64,000 nucleotides of DNA. Origin: Bog-473 sp963701955. GTDB lineage: Bacteria; Actinomycetota; Acidimicrobiia; Acidimicrobiales; RAAP-2. The stretch is taken from assembly GCA_963701955.1 (NCBI GenBank), contig OY969694.1, positions 1,612,001 to 1,676,000 on the forward strand. Direction: 5' to 3'. A program made the position numbers and the translations under genes. Numbering within the stretch: position 1 is the first letter of the stretch; each line of letters opens with the position of its first letter. Below, in pieces: positions 15,145 to 24,112 of this stretch. A model generated the notes under the pieces. The model was not told the DNA's origin. It searched no databases and saw only the letters and a list, made by a program, of their open reading frames with translations.

Positions 15145-18100
15145 CCGGCCGGGCCACCTTCTCCAACCAGACCAGTGCGGGAGCGGAGATGAGCTCGTCG
15201 TCGAGTTCGAGCGGCGTCCCGTCACCGGCGCCAGGCCCGACCACGATCTCGACCGCCAGGACCTCGTGGCCGATGGAGTCGAATTGCGACAACAGCGCGT
15301 CGAGCCCGACGGCGTGGAGTCGGATGCGGTCGGAGACCTCCAGGCCGCTGTTCTTTCGCAGGTCCTGCACCTGCCGGACGACCTCGCGAGCGAGGCCGCG
15401 TCGTCGCAACGAGTCGTCCAACGCCAGATCGAGCGCCACGACCTCGCCACCCTCACGGGACACCGCGTAGCCCTCCTGACCCCGGACCCGGAGCGTCAGG
15501 TCGTCGCCGGAGAGCTCCACCTCCTCCCCGTCGAGCTTGAGGGTGATACCACCACCCGCTTCGAGTGCAGCAGCCGCCGCTGCACCGTCGAGCTCGGCCA
15601 AGGCGGGCCTGAGCCCCTTCGCGCGCTCGCCCAACCGCGGGCCCAGGGCGCGGAAGTTCGGAACGAGCTCGAACACCAGCACCTCGCTCAGTTCGTCGGT
15701 GGTGTCGATCTCGTCGACATTGAGCTCGTCGGCCACGATGTCGCGCAGGATCTGGGGGGATCCCGACGGGAGGAACACCAGCGCACGGGCCAGCGGTTGG
15801 CGCACCTTGACCCCCGCTTCGCCTCGGGCGGCGCGCCCGAGGGAGGTGAGCCGCCGCGCCAAGGCCATCTGATCCTCCAGGGAGCGGTCGATCCGCGCGG
15901 TATCCGGAACCGGCCAGTCGGCCAGGTGCACCGAACCGTCCTCATCCGACCCGGTCAGATTGCGCCAGATCGTGTCCGCCACGAACGGGCACATGGGGGC
16001 CAAGAGCAGCGAGAGCGTGATCAATGCACGGTGCAACGTGGCCTGGGCGGCCAGGGTGTCGCCGGCGGGGGCGTCGGGATCGGTCCGCCAGAACCGGCGA
16101 CGGCTCCGGCGCACGTACCAGTTGGAAAGATCATCGACCAGGTCGCCCAGCGCGGTGGCCGCCACCAGGGGCTCGTACGAACGCAGCGCAGCGGTGACGT
16201 CCGCCGTGGCACCGGCCAGTCGGGACAGGATCCAGCGGTCGAGCGGACCGCGGTCGGTCGGCGCAGGGATGGCCGGATCGGCGGGGTCGAACTCGTTGAG
16301 GGACGCATAGGTGGTGAAGAAGCTGAAGGTGTTCCAAAGCGTCAGCAGCATGTCGCGCATGGCGGTGTCGATGGCGCCCAACGTGGCCCGGGTCGGGGTC
16401 CACGGCGAGCCCTGGCTGAACATCCACCACCGCATGGCATCCGCGCCCCTGGTGTCGAGGATCTGCCACGGGTCGATGACGTTGCCGAGCGACTTGGACA
16501 TCTTGCGCCCCTCTGCATCGACAATGTGGCCGAGGCAGACGACGTGGCGATAGGGGCTTTCGCCGAAGACCAGCGTGTTGACGGCCAACAGCGAGTAGAA
16601 CCAGCCGCGCGTCTGGTCGATCGCCTCGGAGATGAAGTCCGCCGGGAAGGCGAACGCCTCGGCTGAGCCCGGTGCGTGTGGATAGCCGACCTGGGCCGCC
16701 GGCATGGAGCCCGAATCGAACCAGGCGTCGATCACGGGCTCAACGCGACGTGCCACCGACGGATCCTCATCGCAGCTCTCGACTTCCCCCTCTGAAGCGC
16801 AGGTCGAGCAGGTGAACGTCACCTCGTCAATGCTCGGCCGGTGGGGATCGATCCCCGTCACGTCGCGGCCGCACAGGTCGGACAGTTCGGTGAGGGATCC
16901 CACGCAACGGATGTGCCCGCGCCCGCAACGCCAGATCGGGAGCGGCGTCCCCCAGTAGCGGTCACGTGAGAGGGCCCAGTCGATGTTGTTGGACAGCCAT
17001 TCACCGAAGCGACCGTCGCGAATGTGCTCGGGGTGCCAGTCCACCGTGGCATTGGCCTCGAGCAGATCGTCCTTGCGGGTCGAGGTGGCGATGTACCAGC
17101 TCGGCTTGCCCCAGTAGATCAACGGAGTGCGGCAACGCCAGCAGTGCGGGTAGGAGTGAACGTAAGGCAACCGACGCAACAGCAGGCCGGCGGCCTCGAG
17201 CCGAGCGTTGATGTCGGTGTTGGCGCTGCGCACGCCGCGGCCCGCGAGCCACGGGACCTGTCCGGTGAAGCACCCGTCGGGACCCACCGGGTTCAACGAC
17301 GGCAACCCGTTGGCCCGCCCGATCTGGCGGTCGATCTCGCCGAAGGCAGGAGCCAGGTGCACCAGGCCGGTGCCCTCCTCGGTGGTCACGTAGTCCGCCG
17401 GCACCACTCGCCAGCCGTCCGCCCCCTGCGGTGGTGCCAGGTCATCGAAGGGGCGCTCGTATCGCTGCCCGAGCAGCGCAGCACCTCCAAAACGGGACGT
17501 GACCCGGGACCCGGCACCCTCCCCCATCACGGCCTCGACCAGCTCGTCGGCCATGACGGTGCCGTCAACGACGGCATAGGTCAGCTCGGGGTTGACCGCG
17601 ACTCCTGTGTTGGAGAGAAGCGTCCAGGGGGTCGTCGTCCACACGGCAAGCCAGTGAGCATCGCCGAGGACCCCGGGGTCCGGGTCGATCAGGCGGAGAC
17701 GAACGTACGCCGACTCGTCCTCCTCATCGCGGTAGACGTCGGGCTGCCCGAGCTCGTGACTGGAGAGGGCGGTGCCACAGCGGGGGCAGTAGGGCACCAC
17801 CTTGAGATCCTCGTAGAGAAGCCCCTGGTCGAAGAGCTGTTGGAGATGCCACCACACCGACTCGATGTAGGAGCGGTCCAGCGTCCAATAAGCCGAGTCC
17901 ATGTCGACCCAGTACCCGATCCGTGTGGTGAGGCGGGCGAACTCGTCCACGTAGGAGTACACCGATTCGCGGCACAGGCGCGTGAACTCGGCGATCCCAA
18001 TCTGCTCCTCGATCTGCTGCTTGCCCGTGATCCCGAGCTTCTTCTCCACCTCGACCTCGACCGGCAGGCCGTGCGTGTCCCATCCGGCACGGCGTGCCAC

Positions 18101-18334
18101 GTAGGCGCCGTCCATGGTACGGAACCGGCAGAACAGGTCCTTGTAGACGCGCGCCCACACATGGTGGAGCCCGGGCAGCCCGTTGGCCGTGGGAGGTCCC
18201 TCGTAGAAGATCCACGGCACCGATCCCTCGCGCCGGGCAATGGAGCGTGCGAAGACCTGGTGGGCCTTCCATCGGTCCAGCTCTGCACGCTCGAGGGCGA
18301 CGAAGTCGATGTCGGGAGGGACAGGCGAGAACAC
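15140..18334 (-). CDS. ileS: Isoleucyl-tRNA synthetase
   Basis: Charges tRNA-Ile and edits misactivated valine. 1064 residues, the size of the long, eukaryote-like IleRS class often less sensitive to mupirocin. The HIGH-type signature reads GLPGLHHVW near residue 55 and is preceded by FYEGPPTANG. A zinc-type cysteine pair is in PYCPRCGTALSS near 185. The CP1 editing domain contains WTTTPWTLLSNTGVAV. The KMSKS loop EGRKMSKSLGNVIDP is near 610. Start GTG 18334 (MFSPVPPDIDF). The 97-nt leader after the upstream HAD gene shows no T-box core sequence and no clear Shine-Dalgarno. Confidence 0.96.
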   Translation of the reverse strand: MFSPVPPDIDFVALERAELDRWKAHQVFARSIARREGSVPWIFYEGPPTANGLPGLHHVWARVYKDLFCRFRTMDGAYVARRAGWDTHGLPVEVEVEKKLGITGKQQIEEQIGIAEFTRLCRESVYSYVDEFARLTTRIGYWVDMDSAYWTLDRSYIESVWWHLQQLFDQGLLYEDLKVVPYCPRCGTALSSHELGQPDVYRDEEDESAYVRLRLIDPDPGVLGDAHWLAVWTTTPWTLLSNTGVAVNPELTYAVVDGTVMADELVEAVMGEGAGSRVTSRFGGAALLGQRYERPFDDLAPPQGADGWRVVPADYVTTEEGTGLVHLAPAFGEIDRQIGRANGLPSLNPVGPDGCFTGQVPWLAGRGVRSANTDINARLEAAGLLLRRLPYVHSYPHCWRCRTPLIYWGKPSWYIATSTRKDDLLEANATVDWHPEHIRDGRFGEWLSNNIDWALSRDRYWGTPLPIWRCGRGHIRCVGSLTELSDLCGRDVTGIDPHRPSIDEVTFTCSTCASEGEVESCDEDPSVARRVEPVIDAWFDSGSMPAAQVGYPHAPGSAEAFAFPADFISEAIDQTRGWFYSLLAVNTLVFGESPYRHVVCLGHIVDAEGRKMSKSLGNVIDPWQILDTRGADAMRWWMFSQGSPWTPTRATLGAIDTAMRDMLLTLWNTFSFFTTYASLNEFDPADPAIPAPTDRGPLDRWILSRLAGATADVTAALRSYEPLVAATALGDLVDDLSNWYVRRSRRRFWRTDPDAPAGDTLAAQATLHRALITLSLLLAPMCPFVADTIWRNLTGSDEDGSVHLADWPVPDTARIDRSLEDQMALARRLTSLGRAARGEAGVKVRQPLARALVFLPSGSPQILRDIVADELNVDEIDTTDELSEVLVFELVPNFRALGPRLGERAKGLRPALAELDGAAAAAALEAGGGITLKLDGEEVELSGDDLTLRVRGQEGYAVSREGGEVVALDLALDDSLRRRGLAREVVRQVQDLRKNSGLEVSDRIRLHAVGLDALLSQFDSIGHEVLAVEIVVGPGAGDGTPLELDDELISAPALVWLEKVARPG

Positions 18335-18431
18335 TGGTCAGGGGTGTCGGTGGGCGGGGCGGACGACCCGTCCCGCCGGCAAGGATAGAGGCTGCGCCGC
18401 GCCCGACGGCTGAGTGTCGGGTCCCGGAGCT

Positions 18432-19148
18432 CTACCGAGGCAGCCGGGCGTGGCGGACATGGGGTCCCGGTGGGGCCAGCGCGCCGATCGCATCTGCGTC
18501 CACGTCGAGCAGGGAGTCGACCACGAGGTCGGCCAGCCCGAAGGCGGGGTGACCGCCCTCCCCCGCCTCGGGCACCGCGATGCACACCATCGATGCCGCC
18601 TTGGCCGCCAGCACTCCGGCCGGCGCGTCCTCCCACACGAGACATCGCCGCGCCTCGACGCCGAGCTCGGCGGCCGTCGAGAGGAACACGGCGGGGTGTG
18701 GCTTCCCGAACGCCTCGTCTTCGGCGGAGTGCACCAGGGCGAAGCTGTCGCGCAGACCGAAGTGCCCGAGTGCCGCCTCAATGAGGCGATACTCCGACGA
18801 CGACGCCACGGCCAGGCGCATGCCGGTCGACGCACACAGCTCGATCGCGTGTTCGGCGCCCGGCTTGAGCAGACCCTTGGCGAGCACGAGGTCGATGACC
18901 CGGTCGACGATGGTCACAGCCACGTCGTCGGGTGCGGGATCGGCCCCCCACGGGTGGAGTCTGTGCCAGTGGGCCGTCACCTCGTTGACGAACATGCCCT
19001 TGGTGGTGCGGCACCCTTCGGCGGCCAGTGGAACTCCGAGGCCGCCGAGGATCTCGATCTCAGCCTCGTGCCACAGCACCTCTGAATCGATCAACAGCCC
19101 GTCCATGTCGAAGATGGCCGCTTCGAACGCAGACGTGGTGGACCCCAT
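18432..19148 (-). CDS. HAD-superfamily sugar-phosphatase/phosphoglucomutase-like hydrolase
   Basis: 238 residues. HAD motif I FDMDGLLIDSE has the nucleophile/acid pair D14xD16. Motif II is in LAVASSS, the motif III lysine is in GKPHPAVFL, and motif IV is in CLVWEDAPAGVLAAKAA. The four-helix cap is inserted after motif I, as in beta-phosphoglucomutase and HxpB-type hexitol phosphatases. ATG 19148 is used; the frame extends to a TTG at 19172 that would overlap the upstream stop. It lies between a glutathione peroxidase gene (20 bp upstream) and ileS, all on one strand. Confidence 0.85.
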   Translation of the reverse strand: MGSTTSAFEAAIFDMDGLLIDSEVLWHEAEIEILGGLGVPLAAEGCRTTKGMFVNEVTAHWHRLHPWGADPAPDDVAVTIVDRVIDLVLAKGLLKPGAEHAIELCASTGMRLAVASSSEYRLIEAALGHFGLRDSFALVHSAEDEAFGKPHPAVFLSTAAELGVEARRCLVWEDAPAGVLAAKAASMVCIAVPEAGEGGHPAFGLADLVVDSLLDVDADAIGALAPPGPHVRHARLPR

Positions 19149-19168
19149 GGGGACGGGGTGCGAAAGGC

Positions 19169-19657
19169 TCAATCGGCGAGCTGCGCCTCGATCGCGGAGA
19201 CGACCGCAGGGTCCTCGGGCTCGGTCTGGGGCCGAAAGCGCGCCACCACCTCCCCGGCGGGGGACACCAGGAACTTCTCGAAGTTCCAGGTCACGTCGCC
19301 AGCGTTGCCCTCATCATCGGCCTTCTTGGTCAACTCGGCATAGATCGGGTGGCGCCCCTCGCCGTTCACATCGATCTTCTCCATGAGAGGGAAGGTCACG
19401 CCGTAGGTCGTCGAGCAGAACTGGGCGATCTCCTGGGAGGTCCCGGGCTCTTGGCCCATGAACTGGTTGCACGGGAACCCGACCACCGTGAAGCCACGCT
19501 CGCCGTACTCCTTCTGGAGGCGCTCCAAGCCCTCGTATTGAGGGGTCAGCCCACATTTCGACGCCACGTTGACCAGGAGCAACGTCTTGCCGGAGTACCG
19601 CCCGAGCGTGGCGTCGTCGCCCTCGAGCGTGTGAATGGGGAAGTCGTAGAGCGCCAT
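19169..19657 (-). CDS. Glutathione peroxidase-family thiol peroxidase
   Basis: 162 residues reducing hydroperoxides. Peroxidatic Cys35 in VASKCGLTPQY, Gln in GFPCNQF (about 65) and the Trp/Asn pair in TWNFEKF (about 124-125) form the tetrad. A candidate resolving cysteine is C81 in FCSTTYG. Cysteine rather than selenocysteine and the resolving Cys suggest a thioredoxin-dependent enzyme, fitting an actinobacterium without glutathione. ATG 19657 is chosen because homology starts there. Confidence 0.93.
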   Translation of the reverse strand: MALYDFPIHTLEGDDATLGRYSGKTLLLVNVASKCGLTPQYEGLERLQKEYGERGFTVVGFPCNQFMGQEPGTSQEIAQFCSTTYGVTFPLMEKIDVNGEGRHPIYAELTKKADDEGNAGDVTWNFEKFLVSPAGEVVARFRPQTEPEDPAVVSAIEAQLAD

Positions 19658-19730
19658 GGTTTCGACCCTATCGGCCGACGGTGCCACGGATGTGCGGAAC
19701 GGGTAGGAAGTGGCACCTAAGGTGCGGCAC

Positions 19731-20675
19731 GTGCACGCCGTGGTCATTCGTGACGGCCGGCTCGACTGGGAGGAAAGAGCCGACCCGGTTCCCGGAGACA
19801 CCGAGCTCCTGGTGTCGGTCCGGTCAGCCGGACTGAATGGAGCCGACCTGGTGCAGCTCGCCGGCGGCTACCCCGCGCCGCACGGGTGGCCCGACGACGT
19901 ACCGGGCATGGAACTCGCAGGCGATGTGATCGACGTGGGCCGCAAGGTCACCCTCTTCAGCCCGGGCGACCCCGTCATGGCCGTGGTCGGCGGTGGCGCA
20001 CAGGCGACCAGGGCCTTCGTGGACGAAATCCACGCGCTGCCCGTACCCGAGGGTCTGTCCTGGCCCGAGGCCGGAGGCTTCCCCGAGGTGTTCTCGACGG
20101 CCTATGACGCCCTGTTCACCCAGGCGGAGCTGCAGATGGGCGAGCGGGTTCTGGTCAGTGGTGCCGCCGGAGGCGTGGGCACGGCGGCCGTCCAACTCGC
20201 TGCCACCGCGGGCGCCCGGGTCACCGCGACCGTCCGCGACCCGGCACGACGGGCCGACGTCGCGTCGCTTTGCGCCCTGGAGGCAGTCGCCCCCGGCGAG
20301 GAGGGAGACCACGGTCCCTACGACGTGGTGCTCGAGCTCGTGGGCGCGCCCAGCTTGGAGAGAGTCCTGCGGCACCTCGCGCCCTGGGCTCGCGTCGTCG
20401 TCATCGGTGTGGGGGGCGGCTCGCACATGGAGCTCGACCTGCTACGGCTGATGAGAAGGCGGGTTCGGATCAGCGGCTCCACCTTGCGCGCCCGTGACCA
20501 CCGTGAGAAGGCGGACGTGGCGGCCGCCGTCCGGGCGCACGTCCTGCCTGCCCTCGCCCAGGGCGACCTGCAGGTCCCCATCTGTGCGACGTTCCCGATG
20601 GATCAGGCGCCGGAGGCCTACGAGCGATTCACGTCGGGCGCAAAGTTCGGGAAGATCGTCCTCCTCGCCCCGTAG
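19731..20675 (+). CDS. Zinc-free MDR-family quinone/enone oxidoreductase
   Basis: 314 residues. The N-terminal GroES-like domain has LLVSVRSAGLNGADLVQLAG and DVPGMELAGDV. The nucleotide-binding domain has RVLVSGAAGGVGTAAVQLA. No zinc-ligand cysteines are present, which places it with NADPH:quinone reductase/PIG3-type proteins. The GTG at 19731 is preferred since AAGGTG sits 6 bases upstream; the frame also permits GTG 19710. It is divergent from the peroxidase gene, consistent with oxidative or electrophile defence. Confidence 0.85.
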   Translation: MHAVVIRDGRLDWEERADPVPGDTELLVSVRSAGLNGADLVQLAGGYPAPHGWPDDVPGMELAGDVIDVGRKVTLFSPGDPVMAVVGGGAQATRAFVDEIHALPVPEGLSWPEAGGFPEVFSTAYDALFTQAELQMGERVLVSGAAGGVGTAAVQLAATAGARVTATVRDPARRADVASLCALEAVAPGEEGDHGPYDVVLELVGAPSLERVLRHLAPWARVVVIGVGGGSHMELDLLRLMRRRVRISGSTLRARDHREKADVAAAVRAHVLPALAQGDLQVPICATFPMDQAPEAYERFTSGAKFGKIVLLAP

Positions 20676-20679
20676 GCCG

Positions 20680-21096
20680 TCACCCCCTGCGGGTATCGCC
20701 TCGCAATTCACGTCGCCACACGACACGCAGACCGGTCCACGTCTCGTCGATGGCACACACCTTGTTGTCGACCAACCCGTGCGGGAGTGCGACCTCGCGC
20801 ACGACGTCCTCGTTGACGGTCGTGGTGACACCAGATGAGCGCTTTGGCCATGCGATCCACAGGCCTCCCGACGGGAAAACCATACGGGCCAATGCGGCGA
20901 TGCGCCGTTCGAAGTCGCGGCGTTCGGTGAAGAACGCGACGACGACATCGGCCGTGCCGCGGGCCTGACGCTTGACGACGACGCCGGCGGGCAGTGCGGT
21001 GACGACGCTGTCCTGAGCGGCGATCAGCGCCAGCGTCGATCCCTCCGAGATCCCCAGCTTCTTGGCCAGGGGTGTTCCGCTGTACCCCGCCATCAT
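20680..21096 (-). CDS. DUF3052 family protein
   Basis: 138 residues with the actinobacterial DUF3052 pattern: MAGYSGTPLAKKLGISEG at the N-terminus, VVVAFFTERRDFERRI in the middle, and GGLWIAWPKRSSGV then VDNKVCAIDETWTGLRVV at the end. The biochemical function of the family is not settled. Its ATG overlaps the TGA of the upstream methyltransferase gene (ATGA), so the two are translationally coupled. A second ATG follows immediately. Confidence 0.8.
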   Translation of the reverse strand: MMAGYSGTPLAKKLGISEGSTLALIAAQDSVVTALPAGVVVKRQARGTADVVVAFFTERRDFERRIAALARMVFPSGGLWIAWPKRSSGVTTTVNEDVVREVALPHGLVDNKVCAIDETWTGLRVVWRRELRGDTRRG

Positions 21097-21986
21097 TCGA
21101 CGTTGCTTGCCGCGTTGTCTGCCGAGTTGTCGGTCGCGTCGTCGACCACGCCGGTGACCGCGTCGTAGACGCGAAACGCAAGCGGGAACTCGTACTCGCC
21201 CTCGCTGAGGGCGAACCGCTCCAGGTGAGCCAAGACGAGGTCCATCGCCAGGTCGAGTTGCCCGGCGGGAACGCCCATGAACTTCAGCTGCACCCGATCG
21301 ACCACCGCACTCGCAGGTCCACGCGCCGTCTTCTCGTACGAGACGCAGCGCACCGAGGCAAAGCCCGCCTCGGCCAGAAGACGACGGACGATGGTGTCCT
21401 CTCCGAGCACGAAGGGCCCGACGGCGCGCATCCCCGGTGGCGGAGCCGGAGGCGCAGGCAACAGGGACCCGAGTGCCGTACCGGCATGCCACGGGTTGTG
21501 CTCAAGCCCCTGCCAACAGGCGAAGACGAACCTGCCGCCGGGACGGAGCAGACGGCGGATGGCGTCGAACGCAACGACCGGCTCGTCGAAGAACATCACG
21601 CCGAACTGGCTCACCGCCAGGTCGAAGGGGTCCTCGACGACGGAGCCGCTCTGGACATCCGCCACGACGAACCGCACGCCAGGAGCCCCAGCTGCGCGGC
21701 GACGCGCCAACTCGACGAGCGGCGCGGAGATGTCGACGCCGACCGCCTCACCCCCGGGGACCCGCTCCCCACCGGCGACTGCCCCGTTCGAGAGTCTCAC
21801 GCGCTCCGCCAAAGCAATGGTGAGGTGTCCACCTCCGCAGCCGATGTCACAGACCCGCTGTCCAGGCTGCGGGCCGGCCGCCTCGAGCAGGGTGGGGAGA
21901 ACGGCATCAGTGAGACGCTCACGCTGGGTCCACGCCTCCGTCCACTCCTCGTCATTCCAGCGAACACGTTCGGCTTCGTTGGCCAC
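21093..21986 (-). CDS. SAM-dependent methyltransferase
   Basis: 297 residues. Motif I VCDIGCGGGHLTIALA with the ribose-binding Asp in AVGVDIS. VADVQ and the motif IV region FDLAVSQFGVMFFDEP follow, then LLRPGGRFVFACWQ. This is the UbiE/MenG-like class. A Gly/Ala-rich insertion lies between motif I and the VDIS strand. The start is GTG 21984-21986. It is coupled to the downstream DUF3052 gene by an ATGA overlap. The substrate is unknown. Confidence 0.85.
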   Translation of the reverse strand: MANEAERVRWNDEEWTEAWTQRERLTDAVLPTLLEAAGPQPGQRVCDIGCGGGHLTIALAERVRLSNGAVAGGERVPGGEAVGVDISAPLVELARRRAAGAPGVRFVVADVQSGSVVEDPFDLAVSQFGVMFFDEPVVAFDAIRRLLRPGGRFVFACWQGLEHNPWHAGTALGSLLPAPPAPPPGMRAVGPFVLGEDTIVRRLLAEAGFASVRCVSYEKTARGPASAVVDRVQLKFMGVPAGQLDLAMDLVLAHLERFALSEGEYEFPLAFRVYDAVTGVVDDATDNSADNAASNVE

Positions 21987-22078
21987 GTCGACACGGTACC
22001 CCTCTTGACCAGGTAATCGACTCGTCAGGGAGGGTCACAACGACCACCACCACGCAAGCGCACTCGTAGTCCGCCTCG

Positions 22079-22222
22079 GTGCTGCCGTGGACGACCATCG
22101 GCCCCGTCGTCCTCGTCGTCGCGATCGTTGCGGCCATCGGCATCCGACGAGTCCGGCGGCGATGCGCCGCTGACCGGCTGACGCTCTGCCAAACGAACCA
22201 CATGGTCCGACCCCGGGTCTGA
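22079..22222 (+). CDS. Doubtful small membrane peptide (47 codons)
   Basis: The GTG at 22079 opens a frame with a single hydrophobic stretch, IGPVVLVVAIVAAIGI, followed by a basic RRVRRR, which is a plausible signal-anchor layout. There is no Shine-Dalgarno and no homology I recognise, so it may be chance. Confidence 0.2.
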   Translation: MLPWTTIGPVVLVVAIVAAIGIRRVRRRCAADRLTLCQTNHMVRPRV

Positions 22223-22339
22223 TCGCAATGGAATTGGATCAGACCGCGGAGAGACAAGGGCGTGATCCGTGGCCGGGAACCCGGTGCTGACCTCCCATGA
22301 TCCTTTTTCATGTCTGATGGCGCGACGACTTCGTGCAAG

Positions 22340-22376
22340 GATTCACGTGGAACCATCTTCCTGCTTCACGTGAAAC
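22340..22376. promoter_or_regulatory. Two parS-like ParB-binding sites
   Basis: GCTTCACGTGAAAC (22363-22376) matches the bacterial parS core GTTTCACGTGAAAC at 13 of 14 bases. GATTCACGTGGAAC (22340-22353) matches at 12 of 14. Their centres are 23 bp apart in non-coding DNA. parS sites cluster around the replication origin and load ParB for chromosome segregation. No parA, parB or dnaA gene is in this window. Confidence 0.55.
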
Positions 22377-22986
22377 TTCCCCATGTTTCGCACAGGCGCA
22401 GGAGTTGTGCACAGGGGGGGTCGCCTTCGTCGACCGACATCGGGCTGTCCGGGGACCTGGGGAGGATCCCCGGTAGCCTGCCCCGAGCCGTTCGCACACC
22501 TCCAGGAAGCTCGCTTCCCGGGCTCCGATGGAACTTCGCGCGGGCCTCGAGTGGGGCCGTCCGATCCGCCTGGGGCAAACCCGCGAGACCCCCGCATCCG
22601 CCGTTCCCCGTTCCCCGTTCGCCCACGGGCGCTCAGTCCAGCCCCGTACTCGTCGTAACCACCTCCCCCGTGCCGCACCGCCGGTCTCTCTGGAATCCGG
22701 CAGCGGGGCAGGCCGACCTACAGGTCTCTCCGAACCTCCTCCGCGGTTTCCGGCCACCCCGATCAATCCCGAGCGCCCTGGGTGCGGCGGCCGTATGCCG
22801 AGACGTGTTGGCGTCTCGCTGTATACGAGTCGCGGTACACGAGTCGCATACCGAAGCCGCCACGGCCGGCCCCAGCCTGTGGATGACAGCCGGACTCGTA
22901 ACAGAAGTGTTGGCGCGGTCCATTCGCGCCGTGAGGTATGCGAGTGCCTTGAACTGGGATGATGTCTGGGGCGAGGGTGGATCAGG

Positions 22987-24108
22987 TCAAGCCAGAAGAT
23001 CCTGCAGAGACGATGCGGCCATCCCGTGGGCATCTGCCACCGGTGCGTAGACAACCTGCCCGTCGACCACGTTGACGCCCTCGGCCAGAGCGGGGTTGGA
23101 CCGCACCGCATCCCTCCACCCGAGGTTGGCGATGCTCAGCGTGTAGGGCAGCGTCGCGTTGGCCAGCGCGTGGGTCGACGTGTGCGGCACCGCCCCGGGC
23201 ATGTTGGCCACGCAGTAGAAGACGGACCCGTGAACCTCGAAGGTCGGGTGCGAGTGGGTCGTCGGACGCGTCGATTCGAAGCAGCCTCCCTGATCGACGG
23301 AGATGTCCACGAAGACCGACCCGGGACGCATCTTGGCCACCAGGGCGTCCGAAACCAGGCGGGGGGCTCGGGCACCCACCACGAGCACCGCCCCGATGAC
23401 GATGTCGGCCTCGAGGCACACCTCCTCAATGGCGTGCTCGGAGGAGGCGATCGTCTCGAGCGCGCCCCGGAAGTGATGGTCCACCGTCCGCAGCCGGTCG
23501 AGGTTGCGGTCGAGGACGAACACCTCCGAGTGCATGCCGACTGCCATGGTGGCGGCCGCGAAGCCGGCCACCCCGGCACCGAGGATCACCACCCTGGCGC
23601 AACGGACCCCGGGCACCCCACAGACGAGCACCCCCCGGCCTCCGCCTGGCCGCATGAGATGGTGGGCCCCCATGAGCGGCGCCATCCGCCCGGCCACCTC
23701 GCTCATTGGCGCCAGCAACGGGAGCGAGTTGTCGGCGAGTCGCACGGTCTCGTAGGCGATCGCCACGTTGCCGGCGGCCACCAACGCGTCGGTGCACTCG
23801 CGTGACGCGGCGAGGTGGAGGTACGTGAAGAGGACCTGATCCCGCCGGGCCCCGAGTTGCGGGTACTCATCGGGGACGGGCTCCTTGACCTTGCAGACGA
23901 GGTCGGCAGCCGCCCAGACCGCGTCGGCGTCTTCGACGACCTTGGCTCCGGTGCGCACAAAGTCCGAGTCGGGCATGGCGGAGCCTTCACCGGCTCCCTT
24001 CTCAATCACGACGGTATGGCCAGCGGAGGTGAGCTCGCGTACGCCTGCCGGGGTCAGAGCGACGCGGTACTCGTCATCCTTCACTTCGCTGGGGATGCCG
24101 ATGATCAT
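22987..24108 (-). CDS. ald: Alanine dehydrogenase
   Basis: Interconverts L-alanine and pyruvate plus ammonia with NAD. 373 residues, the family length. MIIGIPSEVKDDEYRVALTP at the N-terminus, VCKVKEPVPDEYP (substrate loop lysine), FTYLHLAA, the Rossmann motif VVILGAGVAGFAAA, and the active-site region SVDQGGCFESTRPTTHSHP. It lies 4 bp after an aldehyde dehydrogenase and faces a class-III aminotransferase operon. I infer that it recycles alanine formed when pyruvate serves as amino acceptor for that aminotransferase. Confidence 0.94.
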   Translation of the reverse strand: MIIGIPSEVKDDEYRVALTPAGVRELTSAGHTVVIEKGAGEGSAMPDSDFVRTGAKVVEDADAVWAAADLVCKVKEPVPDEYPQLGARRDQVLFTYLHLAASRECTDALVAAGNVAIAYETVRLADNSLPLLAPMSEVAGRMAPLMGAHHLMRPGGGRGVLVCGVPGVRCARVVILGAGVAGFAAATMAVGMHSEVFVLDRNLDRLRTVDHHFRGALETIASSEHAIEEVCLEADIVIGAVLVVGARAPRLVSDALVAKMRPGSVFVDISVDQGGCFESTRPTTHSHPTFEVHGSVFYCVANMPGAVPHTSTHALANATLPYTLSIANLGWRDAVRSNPALAEGVNVVDGQVVYAPVADAHGMAASSLQDLLA

Positions 24109-24112
24109 CTGG

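Larger units (their letters stand above)
21987..22986. other. 1-kb intergenic region without a convincing gene
   Basis: No protein family or structured RNA was recognised on either strand; I looked for RNase P, SRP and tmRNA signatures. It holds a pair of parS-like sites (22340-22376), a triple CCGTTCC run near 22605-22622, a hairpin CGAGACG-TGTTGG-CGTCTCG near 22800, a direct repeat of ACGAGTCGC near 22825-22850, and two weak DnaA-box-like words (TTGTGCACA near 22394, TCATCCACA on the minus strand near 22878). Confidence 0.6.

Noticed and set aside
16958..16975. A third parS-like TCACGTGA word
   Set aside because: It lies inside ileS coding sequence and matches the parS core at only about 9 of 14 bases.
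18335..18431. T-box riboswitch upstream of ileS
   Set aside because: Actinobacterial ileS often has one, but the 97-nt leader lacks the TGGNACCGCG core and a specifier stem, and is too short.
22377..22986. Chromosomal origin (oriC)
   Set aside because: Only two weak DnaA-box-like words were found, no cluster of boxes, no AT-rich unwinding region, and no dnaA or dnaN nearby; the parS-like sites alone do not make an origin.
22017..22986. Structural RNA (RNase P, SRP, tmRNA) in the 1-kb gap
   Set aside because: The conserved cores of these RNAs were not found on either strand.
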